Shown here: positions 16,290 to 23,932 of the stretch, piece after piece
Layout of the letters: the number at the start of each line of letters is the position of its first letter
How positions within the stretch are numbered: the first letter of the stretch is position 1
Assembly: GCA_910584715.1 (NCBI GenBank)
Contig: CAJUAN010000003.1
Span: 62,001-126,000 of the forward strand
DNA length: 64,000 bases
Source of the DNA: an uncultured Oscillospiraceae bacterium
Lineage (GTDB): Bacteria; Bacillota; Clostridia; Oscillospirales; Ruminococcaceae
Direction: 5' to 3'
The notes under the pieces: model-generated
What the model saw: the letters and a program-made list of their open reading frames with translations, nothing else
What the model was told of the DNA's origin: nothing
The model's database searches: none
Made by a program: the position numbers and the translations under genes

Positions 16290-16613
16290 TTACATTATTA
16301 TTTCCGAGTGATAATACTGTTCTTGAAATTTTACTTGCTTTATTATGTCTTCTTTGCTGAAAGATAAACTTTCGGGACATACGACCCATTTTTCTTCTAC
16401 ATCGTCAAATCTGTGAATGACCGCAATAATTTTACCCGTAAACCTTTCAACAGCTTCATTTACGCCTAATATGTAAGCGTACTGCTCCTCGCCGTCGGGC
16501 GCGATAATTCCCTCGATATAGCCGTAGTTTATCGGATAGTATATATCCTTGTGCTCAGGGTGATAGCTGCCGAGAGGTCTGTCAACAGTTACCGTAACAA
16601 TATCGCCTATCAT
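16290..16613 (-). CDS. Inorganic pyrophosphatase-like protein
   Basis: A 107-residue protein with DRPLGSYHPEHKDIYYPINYGYIEGI at the N-terminus, which matches the start of family I soluble pyrophosphatases (DRPxGSxHP, YPxNYGY). It is shorter than canonical enzymes (about 170) and resembles a clostridial family annotated as inorganic pyrophosphatase. It may hydrolyse pyrophosphate or another phosphoanhydride; activity is not certain. Start 16613 has GGAGG eight bases upstream, favoured over a GTG nine bases further out. It lies in the xyl operon. Confidence 0.7.
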   Translation of the reverse strand: MIGDIVTVTVDRPLGSYHPEHKDIYYPINYGYIEGIIAPDGEEQYAYILGVNEAVERFTGKIIAVIHRFDDVEEKWVVCPESLSFSKEDIIKQVKFQEQYYHSEIIM

Positions 16614-16632
16614 CAAAATCACCTCCGATAAA

Positions 16633-17400
16633 TTATTTTACCGCTCTAAAAAACAGCCTCGGGAACCTGAAAATAATTTCTCCGTTTGCCTGTTTGGGGT
16701 ATGCCTTTTGAACCTCCTCGAAAATATCACGTTCAAATTCCGCCGAATCCGTTTCAGACAATGCTTCAAGATACGGACGAAGCCCCGTGCCCTTGTACCA
16801 CTCCATAATGTCAGAATGGGACTTCATTCTATGAAAATACGTAGCCTGCCACATCTCAAAATCCGAGGAAATTTCCGCAAGAATATCGTAATATTTTTCG
16901 GGAGCAAGCGTGTAAAAATGTCTCGGGTCGTTAAACTTGTCCCGCCACTTTTCCGAAGCCGATATCTCCCCGATAATTTTATGTATGGGTTCGTCGTAGT
17001 TCATGGGTACCTGCACCGCAAGCTCGCCGCACTCTTTCAACAGCGACAACATTTCCCGCAAAAGCTTGGGGTGATCGGGAACCCATTGTATGCAGGCGTT
17101 GGAAAAAACTATGTCAAATTTCCTGTTCAGTTCCCCCAAATCTTTTGACGCGTCGCAGAGGATAAACTCAATATCAGGATATTTTTCCTTTGCCGCCATT
17201 ACCATATTTTCCGAATTGTCCGCGCCCGTTACCGCAGCGTTGGGGTAACGCTTTTTCAGTATGGCAGTACTGTTCCCCGGACCGCAGCCAATGTCGATTA
17301 TCGAGGCGGGGGACTGCGCCGTAAGCCTGTCCGCCAAATCAATCGAGGGTTGAGTTCGCTCTTTTTTGAATTTCAGATACTGTTCGGAATTCCAGCTCAT
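16633..17400 (-). CDS. Class I SAM methyltransferase, trans-aconitate methyltransferase-like
   Basis: A 255-residue enzyme. The SAM-binding motif I is ASIIDIGCGPGNSTA near residues 32-46, with the acidic residue of motif II in GADNSENM and motif post-II in FDIVFSNACIQWVPDH. WxxxQYLKFxxERTQP at the start and the C-terminal pattern agree with Tam, which esterifies trans-aconitate. Its ATG overlaps the stop of the SGNH hydrolase gene (ATGA), so the two are coupled. Confidence 0.85.
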   Translation of the reverse strand: MSWNSEQYLKFKKERTQPSIDLADRLTAQSPASIIDIGCGPGNSTAILKKRYPNAAVTGADNSENMVMAAKEKYPDIEFILCDASKDLGELNRKFDIVFSNACIQWVPDHPKLLREMLSLLKECGELAVQVPMNYDEPIHKIIGEISASEKWRDKFNDPRHFYTLAPEKYYDILAEISSDFEMWQATYFHRMKSHSDIMEWYKGTGLRPYLEALSETDSAEFERDIFEEVQKAYPKQANGEIIFRFPRLFFRAVK

Positions 17401-18029
17401 GAAACCGCCTCTTTCACATATGCCATAATATCGTCATAAATCGCGCGGTAGCCGTCCTCGTTTATGTGCAGACCCTCGATAGTGTACTCCGCTTTGAGCC
17501 GTCCCATCTTGTCTTTAAGGTTAGCGTTTATGTCAATGTACCGCTGACTGTGCTTTTCCGCAAGCTTTTTCACTTCGGCGTTTGCGGCGGTTATTTTTTC
17601 GTTGCTCCGCACTTTCAGACACTCTTTCATATCCTCGGCTGCGGCTTCGTAATTTACAGGATAGTATGCCATAAGATAGATTTTTACACCGGGAACAGCC
17701 GCTTCTATCCGTGAAATAATTTTATCATAATTTTCCATAAGCTCGGATATGGAAACGGAGGCGTCGCTTAAGTCGTTTGTGCCAATGTTGATAAAAACCG
17801 CCGAGGGATTTAAGTCAAGAACGCAAACGTCAAGAACCTCCAGAAGCTCGCGGGAAACAAAGCCGCCTATGCCTCTGTTGTAAATTACCGTTTCGTCCCC
17901 ATGTTCCGCTAAAAGCTTGTTTATGGGGAACATCTCCATAAGGGACGAACCCGCGAAGACCACCTGTCCCGCTTTCACCGACTTGTTTGCCTCACGGAAT
18001 TTTTCGATTTTCATTTCCTTGTCGTTCAC
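17397..18029 (-). CDS. SGNH/GDSL-family hydrolase (cytosolic)
   Basis: A 210-residue esterase-like protein without signal peptide. The four SGNH blocks are present: FAGSSLMEMFP near residues 25-35 (Ser nucleophile; GSS instead of GDS), YNRGIGGF (Gly), INIGTNDL (Asn) and LHINEDGY (His). The substrate may be an acetylated sugar, considering the xyl context (inference). The start is GTG with AAGGAGGAG upstream. Confidence 0.87.
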   Translation of the reverse strand: MNDKEMKIEKFREANKSVKAGQVVFAGSSLMEMFPINKLLAEHGDETVIYNRGIGGFVSRELLEVLDVCVLDLNPSAVFINIGTNDLSDASVSISELMENYDKIISRIEAAVPGVKIYLMAYYPVNYEAAAEDMKECLKVRSNEKITAANAEVKKLAEKHSQRYIDINANLKDKMGRLKAEYTIEGLHINEDGYRAIYDDIMAYVKEAVS

Positions 18030-18083
18030 GTCTGCTCCTCCTTTTTAGCTTCTATATTCTGATTACTGACTTCTAATACAGAC

Positions 18084-18131
18084 AGAGGATAGAAACACAG
18101 TTCTATCCTCTAATCTCTAAATTTCTAACCT
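18084..18131. repeat. Hairpin and TTAGAGG-type repeats after xylA
   Basis: AGAGGATAGAA and its complement TTCTATCCTCT form an 11-bp stem with a 6-base loop at 18084-18111, followed by imperfect copies of the same heptamer theme up to 18131. It lies between xylA and the SGNH gene and could partially terminate transcription or stabilise the xylA message. Confidence 0.5.
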
Positions 18132-18134
18132 CTA

Positions 18135-19460
18135 TTAAAGGCTGAACATAATATTGTTGAGAATGGACTCCAGCATTTCCTGTCTGCCGCTTGTGAGGGA
18201 ATCCGTAACCTCGCTCTTTTCGAGAGCGTATTTTTCAAGGTCAGCAAGGGTAGCCTTTCCGCTGATGATGTCCGCGCCGATACCGGTAGTCCATGAAGCG
18301 TAACGGTCGTCAACGAACTTATCGATCCTGCCGTCTGTGATGATCTTGTCGGCAATTTTAAGTCCCAGAGCAAATGTGTCCATACCCGCAATGTAGCTGT
18401 GGAAAATATCCTCCGGCGTGTAGGAACCGCGGCGAGCCTTGGAGTCAAAGTTCAGACCGCCGTTTGTGAAGCCGCCCGCTTTAAGCACCTCGTACATACA
18501 GAAAGCCGCGTCGTAAACGTTTGTGGGGAACTGGTCGGTATCCCAGCCGAGGAGCATATCGCCCTGGTTAGCGTCGATAGAGCCGAAAACGCCGTTTTCA
18601 CGGGCAACCCGCAGCTCGTGCTGGAAGGTGTGCTGCGCCAGCGTAGCGTGGTTAGCCTCTATGTTCATTTTGAAATCCTTGTCAAGACCGTACTTGCGGA
18701 GGAAGCCGAGAACCGTCGCAGTATCGAAGTCGTACTGGTGCTTTGTGGGTTCCTTGGGCTTGGGTTCGATGTAGAAATCACCCTTGTAGCCGATAGAACG
18801 CGCGTAGTCAACAGTCATTCTCATAAGACGGGCCATATTGTCAAGCTCCAGACCCATGTTGGTGTTCAGGAGAGTTTCGTAGCCCTCACGTCCGCCCCAG
18901 AATACGTATCCGTTGCCGCCAAGCTTTACGGTAGCCTCTACAGCCTTTTTGATCTGCGCCGCAGCGTAAGCGAAAACGTCAGCTGAGGGAGAGGTTCCCG
19001 CGCCGTGCATATAGCGGGGGTGATCGAAGCACTTAGCGGTACCCCAGAGAAGCTTTATCTTGGGGCTGGACTTCATTTTCTCGGCAATATAGTCGGTTAT
19101 CTCGTCAAGCTTAGCGTTTGTCTCCGCGAGAGTGCCGTACTCAGGAGAAAGGTCGCGGTCGTGGAAGCAGAAGTAATCAATGGAAAGCTTATCCATTATC
19201 TCGAAAGCCGCGTCAACCTTAGCCTTTGCTCTTGCAACGGAATCGGACTCGCCCCACGTCTTGTCTGCGGTGCCGCAGCCAAACATATCAGTGCCGTCGC
19301 CGCCCATTGTGTGCCACCAGGAAAGGGCAAACTTGAGCTGCTCACGCATTGTTTTGCCCGCAACTACCTCGTCGGGGTTGTAGTATTTGAACGCAAGTGG
19401 ATTGGTGCTTCCCTTGCCCTCAAAGGGGATCTTGCCGATGTTTTTGAAAAATTCGCTCAT
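18135..19460 (-). CDS. xylA: Xylose isomerase
   Basis: A 441-residue TIM-barrel enzyme interconverting D-xylose and D-xylulose. Catalytic His100 and Asp103 occur in YFCFHDRD, and the metal-binding region contains FYIEPKPKEPTKHQYDFD and ANHATLAGH-type sequence (ANHATLAQHTFQHE). Length and N-terminus (FFxxIGKIPFEG) match the class II enzymes of Clostridia and Bacteroidetes. AGGAGG precedes the ATG. It is the first gene of the xyl operon and has a strong promoter with an internal palindrome at 19525-19553. Confidence 0.98.
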   Translation of the reverse strand: MSEFFKNIGKIPFEGKGSTNPLAFKYYNPDEVVAGKTMREQLKFALSWWHTMGGDGTDMFGCGTADKTWGESDSVARAKAKVDAAFEIMDKLSIDYFCFHDRDLSPEYGTLAETNAKLDEITDYIAEKMKSSPKIKLLWGTAKCFDHPRYMHGAGTSPSADVFAYAAAQIKKAVEATVKLGGNGYVFWGGREGYETLLNTNMGLELDNMARLMRMTVDYARSIGYKGDFYIEPKPKEPTKHQYDFDTATVLGFLRKYGLDKDFKMNIEANHATLAQHTFQHELRVARENGVFGSIDANQGDMLLGWDTDQFPTNVYDAAFCMYEVLKAGGFTNGGLNFDSKARRGSYTPEDIFHSYIAGMDTFALGLKIADKIITDGRIDKFVDDRYASWTTGIGADIISGKATLADLEKYALEKSEVTDSLTSGRQEMLESILNNIMFSL

Positions 19461-19524
19461 TTCAGTTTCCTCCTTGACAATGATTTTAAGCCTCGCGGCT
19501 GAACTCTACATTTAATATATCTAT

Positions 19525-19553
19525 ATTATACATTGTAAACGATTTACCGTCAA
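19525..19553 (-). promoter_or_regulatory. xylA promoter with palindromic operator inside the spacer
   Basis: On the minus strand TTGACG and TATAAT are 17 bases apart. The spacer contains GTAAATCGTTTAC (19535-19547), an interrupted palindrome GTAAA-3-TTTAC resembling LacI/CcpA-type sites. A repressor bound there would block polymerase directly. Confidence 0.75.
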
Positions 19554-19612
19554 GAGGTTTTTGTAAAAAAGCACAACAATTTTCCCCGTGATTTTTCCGT
19601 TTCGGGAGTCGT

Positions 19613-21517
19613 TTAAAATTTTCTTTTCACCCGTGACGCGCAGAAAATCGCTGAAACCAACGCTGCCGCGCATACGCCGGCAACCGCAAGGCTTTGACCG
19701 GAAATATCTCCGTTTGCGGAGGGAAAAGTCTTCCCGCGCTGAGGAAATTCCCGCTTTGTATCTGAACTCCCCAAGTCTTTTCCCGGAACGTTTGGCGGCT
19801 CTCCCACATTTCCGTTCTCACCAATGCCCGGAGGCGTTCCAAAGCCGTTTGAGCCAAAGTCCTCCGGGAACTGCTCCGGCTGCATCGACTGTCCGAACGG
19901 CGCGAAACCGTCCATGTTGGGGAAATCCGTGTCCCCGCCGTCGTGTCTGTCTCCATGTCCTCCGAAGCCGCCGGAGCCAAGCTCCGAAAGCTTCACGGCG
20001 GACGCGTCAATAAGCATGTCGGGAGCGGCTTTCTGCCCCTCAGTTGTTGAGGGGACGTCTCCGTCAAGCTGTCCCGAAACGCTTTCCGCACGGAGGTTCC
20101 CCAGCGTTTTGAACGCGGCAAGAGCGGTTTGGTACTCCTCATAGGTGTAAAACGCGGTGGGGTCTTTTTGTACGTATGCGCCGATAAGGTTATCCAATTC
20201 GTCTACTTTGTCACTAAATTTACCGTTCGTAAAGTAACTCTCAACCAGCTCGCGGAGATATCCGTGATAGCGTTCAAGGTACTCCTTATTTTCAAAAAGC
20301 TTTGCTATCAGCGGTCTTTCGGACATTTCCACGCCGCTTACTGGGGTGTCTATGGGAAAATTCACAACGTCTGACGCGCTCCCGCTCTGGAACGCTCCCC
20401 AAGCGTAATTATAGTCCCAGGGCAGTATTTGCAGCACTCCGTCGCACTCGTAAATGTAGTAATTCTGCGTCATTCCCGATGAATAGCTGTCAAGATTTAC
20501 CACAACCGTGTGAACTGCAAGGTACCGTAAAATCTCGTCCACATCAAAATATTTTTCAATATCCGCACCCTCGTTCAGGGCTTTCAGGGCGCTTATCACC
20601 CTTTGACAGTCCTCCTCGGCGGGAGCCTTGCCTACGGCGTTTTCAAATATTGCGGAGTAGGAGGATATCTCATCGTCGGTATAAATAAGGCTGCCGCCGT
20701 TTGCGGACGCGCCCATTCCTCCCATGGATCCCATACCGCCGCCTTTCCCGAAGCCCTTGGGAAATCTGTTCTCCCCGGGATTTTCGGCGGCTTCTGCTTT
20801 TTCCGCTTTTTCTTCTTCGGCGGGGAAATCTCTATCCGGACGTTTTGGAAAACCGTTTTCGGGGGAACCGCCGCCGAAGCCGCCTCCCGCGGACATTTTT
20901 ACATTGTAGAGCTTTCCGCTTCCGTCCCCCGAGACCCGCTGTTTGTAGCTGTCGTTGTAGGCTTCCAGAGCAAAGTAAAGCCCCCAATCCTCGCCGTTGA
21001 GGGTTATCATGGCGTAGCCGAAATAAGGGGTCTCCACTCCCATTTCGCGCATCATATCAAAGGTCGTGTACTCCTTCATGCAGGACGCGTCGCCGAGCAT
21101 ATCGTTAAGCACAAGCATATCCAGACCGAAGCAGGTCTGACCGTCGGCGTACTCGTCAAACTTTATCTTGAAGCTGTAGCGGTCGCTGTCCGACGAGGCA
21201 ACCTGCTGCAAGCTGTTGTTCCCCTTTGGACGTATTCCTACGTTGGAAAACTTCGTACCGTTCACCGCTATGTCCGCCATAATGTATTCCTCGCTCATAG
21301 CGTTGTCAAGCATTTCCTGCCAGTCCGCTTCATCGGCGGAAATATCTATGCGTATGATCTCCGCGCCGAATATCTTTTCGGCGTAAAGCGGTTCGGAGGT
21401 TACCGAAAGTGTTTCAGCCGCGGGGCTGTACGCAAGAACCGTAAGTACAGCGCAGATAAGTACAGCCAGTACCACCGATACCAAAGAAATAGCCGTGAGC
21501 CGTTTACTGTCTATCAA
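19613..21517 (-). CDS. CotH-family extracellular kinase-like protein
   Basis: A 634-residue membrane-anchored protein. One helix lies near residues 10-30, the CotH kinase-like domain runs from about 50 to 440 with IRPKGNNSLQQ, SFKIKFDEY, LDMLVLNDMLGDASCMKEY and LPWDYNYAWG, and a Gly/Met-rich insert (GFGKGGGMGSMGGMG) is around 265-280. The C-terminal 130 residues are Gly/Pro/Asp-rich, followed by a second helix and RVKRKF. CotH proteins can phosphorylate other surface proteins. The start is TTG with GGGAGGTG upstream. It ends the VTC-DUF4956-CotH operon. Confidence 0.87.
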   Translation of the reverse strand: MIDSKRLTAISLVSVVLAVLICAVLTVLAYSPAAETLSVTSEPLYAEKIFGAEIIRIDISADEADWQEMLDNAMSEEYIMADIAVNGTKFSNVGIRPKGNNSLQQVASSDSDRYSFKIKFDEYADGQTCFGLDMLVLNDMLGDASCMKEYTTFDMMREMGVETPYFGYAMITLNGEDWGLYFALEAYNDSYKQRVSGDGSGKLYNVKMSAGGGFGGGSPENGFPKRPDRDFPAEEEKAEKAEAAENPGENRFPKGFGKGGGMGSMGGMGASANGGSLIYTDDEISSYSAIFENAVGKAPAEEDCQRVISALKALNEGADIEKYFDVDEILRYLAVHTVVVNLDSYSSGMTQNYYIYECDGVLQILPWDYNYAWGAFQSGSASDVVNFPIDTPVSGVEMSERPLIAKLFENKEYLERYHGYLRELVESYFTNGKFSDKVDELDNLIGAYVQKDPTAFYTYEEYQTALAAFKTLGNLRAESVSGQLDGDVPSTTEGQKAAPDMLIDASAVKLSELGSGGFGGHGDRHDGGDTDFPNMDGFAPFGQSMQPEQFPEDFGSNGFGTPPGIGENGNVGEPPNVPGKDLGSSDTKREFPQRGKTFPSANGDISGQSLAVAGVCAAALVSAIFCASRVKRKF

Positions 21518-21535
21518 AAAAGCACCTCCCTTAAA

Positions 21536-21561
21536 AAGTCAACTTTCAACTATCAACTGTT
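21536..21561 (+). repeat. CAACTNT heptamer repeat, 3 copies
   Basis: CAACTTT, CAACTAT and CAACTGT follow one another. The same heptamer theme recurs at 49253-49287 and, weakly, at 59597-59612. Confidence 0.6.
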
Positions 21562-22227
21562 CATGTACTCGCCGTTATAGCTGACAAGCACGCACCTGTT
21601 AACTCCCTCGGTACCGGAAACAAGATTGCACACCGCTGCGGAGCCCTCCTTCAGCTTTATCTCGGCGGTAAGCTCTATGCCCTCCGGGGTGACAGTCTTG
21701 GATTTCAGAAGCCGCTTTGCAGTATTGGCTTTGAGCGCCTCCCACGCCCGTTTTTCCGCGACTTCGTCGGTACAGCTTATCACCGCTATATAGGGCGTGT
21801 CGGAGGTCTTTGCGTTTACGAAAACAAGCAGAACTATGCCGATAAGTATTGAACCGATAACAGCCAAAGGGATAAGTCCTGCGCCCGTGACTATGCCCGC
21901 CGATATCGCCCAGAAAAGGAACGCGATATCGAGAGGCTCCTTGACAGCCGTCCTGAAGCGGACAATAGACAGCGCGCCCACCATACCCAGGGAAAGGATA
22001 ACGTTGGAGGTTACCGCAAGGATTATCAAAGTGGTAATAAGGGTCATTGCCATAAGCGATACCCCGAAGGAGCTGCTGTACATCACTCCGCGGAAAGTCT
22101 TTTTGTAGACGATATAGATGAAAAGTCCCAGCGCAAAAGCTACCGCCATTGCGATAAGCACGTCAATAAACGAAAAGCTGCTCACCTTTTCAAGAAAGCT
22201 TGATTTGAAGACGTCGTTAAAAGTCAT
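21553..22227 (-). CDS. DUF4956 membrane protein
   Basis: A 224-residue protein with four N-terminal membrane helices (to about residue 125) and a cytoplasmic C-terminal domain. The segment ALSIVRFRTAVKEPLDIAFLFWAI is the hallmark of DUF4956. These proteins are repeatedly found beside VTC-domain polyphosphate polymerases and CotH proteins, exactly as here. The function is not known; a role in surface or polyphosphate biology is an inference from context. GGAGGAAA precedes the ATG. Confidence 0.85.
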   Translation of the reverse strand: MTFNDVFKSSFLEKVSSFSFIDVLIAMAVAFALGLFIYIVYKKTFRGVMYSSSFGVSLMAMTLITTLIILAVTSNVILSLGMVGALSIVRFRTAVKEPLDIAFLFWAISAGIVTGAGLIPLAVIGSILIGIVLLVFVNAKTSDTPYIAVISCTDEVAEKRAWEALKANTAKRLLKSKTVTPEGIELTAEIKLKEGSAAVCNLVSGTEGVNRCVLVSYNGEYMNS

Positions 22228-22268
22228 GATTTTTTCCTCCGATATAATTTATTTTCTGAAAGTAAAGC

Positions 22269-22973
22269 CTACAGCGTACCACAGGCGAACCTGCCCGAAG
22301 CGTACTTCGAGAACGCGGAGACCGCGCTTGTCCGCATACCGCCAAGCTGTACCGCGTCCGCGATGAATTGGGGCAAAAATTCGTCGTACTTCACCTCCAT
22401 GACGGCGGCGCATGGAACGGGAAAAGCCGCGGGGGCGGGGTCGAAAAACGCGCGGATATTTTCGTCGGAACGGATATCGAAATCAAAGGTTATCCGCACG
22501 TTCCCCGCGGGAAAAACATAGGCTTTCCTGCGGTAGTCAACGGTCAGCCGTGGACGGAGAAGCTCTCCGGACATTTTGGCGTAAAGCTCGGTGAGGAGCG
22601 GGTCCCCCGTGTCGGGGAGGAAGCTTCGGTCCCCGGCTATTAGCCGTTCGGTCTGTTCCCGTGTAAGGGGCGCGGAGCGTTTTGAGCACAGCCCGGAACG
22701 CTTGCTTTTCTTTTCCAGACGGATAAAGCTGTCGTCCATATCGTAGAAGCGTATCCTGAATTTTTCACGGACGGACTCTCCGTTCAGCTTGCCGCGCAAA
22801 GCACTGTCAAAGGGGGTGTCGAAATAAAGGCTCCGCACGAAATAAGAGCCGTCCTGTCCGTGCCCGTCGGGAACCATAATACGGCTCAGCTTTCCCGTCA
22901 GCACGGTCATGTCGCCGGCGTTTATCGGGAGCTTGTATTCGTGCCGGTATTTTTCGGTGTATATGGTTATCAC
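22269..22973 (-). CDS. VTC-domain polyphosphate polymerase-like protein
   Basis: A 234-residue tunnel-fold protein. The VTC motifs occur in order: RHEYKL near residue 10, VRSLYFDTPF, EKFRIRFYD, FIRLEKKSKR, RLTVDYRRKAY, RITFDFDIRS, MEVKYDE and SAFSKYASG. These basic and acidic residues line the nucleotide and polyphosphate tunnel. The start is difficult: GTG 22973 directly follows the only GGAG, and the codon at normal spacing from it is ATA; an in-frame stop lies three codons upstream. It opens the operon with DUF4956 and CotH. Confidence 0.85.
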   Translation of the reverse strand: MITIYTEKYRHEYKLPINAGDMTVLTGKLSRIMVPDGHGQDGSYFVRSLYFDTPFDSALRGKLNGESVREKFRIRFYDMDDSFIRLEKKSKRSGLCSKRSAPLTREQTERLIAGDRSFLPDTGDPLLTELYAKMSGELLRPRLTVDYRRKAYVFPAGNVRITFDFDIRSDENIRAFFDPAPAAFPVPCAAVMEVKYDEFLPQFIADAVQLGGMRTSAVSAFSKYASGRFACGTL

Positions 22974-23087
22974 TCCGTTTCAGTTTTAAATTTTGGGTAT
23001 GGATATATGGTACCGCCTCAATATTAACCAAATGTTAAATAAACTGTCCCGCAAGTGAAATATTCGTGAAAAACACGCAAAAAAGAT

Positions 23088-23116
23088 TTGAAATCCGCGG
23101 AAAAGTATGGTATAAT
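23088..23116 (+). promoter_or_regulatory. Promoter of the CmpB-like gene
   Basis: TTGAAA and TATAAT separated by 17 bases, 36 bases before the ATG. Confidence 0.75.
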
Positions 23117-23151
23117 CGGTACAGCAAAAGAAAATAAACGGAGATGTCAAA

Positions 23152-23898
23152 ATGAGCGGTTTTCTTATCCTTGCATTTTTATTTTCGGTGGGAAGTCTTG
23201 CAGGCTGGGGACTTGAAGTCCTGTTCCGCAGATTCTTTTCCGCCAAAAGGTGGATCAACCCCGGATTTCTCGCGGGACCGTGTCTGCCGCTTTACGGCTT
23301 CAGCCTTTGTCTGCTGTACCTTATGGCTGGGCTGGAAAGTCTGCTGCCCATTGAAACGGACTGGCTCCGCAAAGGGCTGCTGTTCCTGATAATGTCCCTT
23401 TGCATAACTGCGGTGGAGTACATTGCGGGACTGATATTTATCAAGCATATGAACATCAAGCTGTGGGACTACTCAAATGAATGGGGCAATATCAACGGAA
23501 TAATCTGCCCGCTGTTTTCCTTTTTCTGGGCTGTGCTGGGAGCGGTCTACTATTTCGGCATACACCCCCATATAGTGGACGCCCTGCGCTGGCTTGCGGA
23601 CAATCTTGCTTTCTCGTTCTGCATAGGCTTTTTCTACGGCATATTCGTCATCGACTTTGTTTACTCCACCAATCTCGCGGCAAAGATACGCGGCTTCGCG
23701 GCGGAAAAGAACATAGTAATGAAGTACGAGGAGCTCAAGGAGCATATCCGCGATTTCAAAAGGGAGCGGCACGAAAAGGCGCAGTTCCTTATGTCAATGC
23801 ATTCCTCCGCGCCTATCTCGCGGCATTTAAAAGAGTACTACGAAAAGCACAGGGACGAATACGGCAGGATAGCCGAAAAGCTTAAAAAGAAAATGTAA
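23152..23898 (+). CDS. Putative ABC-transporter type IV (CmpB family) membrane protein
   Basis: A 248-residue protein with about five membrane helices up to residue 180 and a charged, helical C-terminal tail. The motifs GSLAGWGLEVLFRR, NPGFLAGPCLPLYGF and WDYSNEWGNINGIICPLFSF are the signature of the PF06541 family. Its role is unknown in spite of the ABC-transporter name, as no ATPase is nearby. It lies 34 bases before a GH43 gene and may be co-transcribed with it. Confidence 0.8.
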   Translation: MSGFLILAFLFSVGSLAGWGLEVLFRRFFSAKRWINPGFLAGPCLPLYGFSLCLLYLMAGLESLLPIETDWLRKGLLFLIMSLCITAVEYIAGLIFIKHMNIKLWDYSNEWGNINGIICPLFSFFWAVLGAVYYFGIHPHIVDALRWLADNLAFSFCIGFFYGIFVIDFVYSTNLAAKIRGFAAEKNIVMKYEELKEHIRDFKRERHEKAQFLMSMHSSAPISRHLKEYYEKHRDEYGRIAEKLKKKM

Positions 23899-23932
23899 AA
23901 TAAAATCTATATATAGAAAGGAATGTTCCGAT

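Noticed and set aside
14683..16389. Longer xylulokinase start at 16389
   Set aside because: The extension of 61 residues has no ribosome site and overlaps the upstream gene; FGGY kinases start close to IGIDVGTS.
20603..21580. 325-codon plus-strand frame opposite the CotH gene
   Set aside because: GC-skewed shadow of the Gly/Pro-rich CotH coding strand; no ribosome site.
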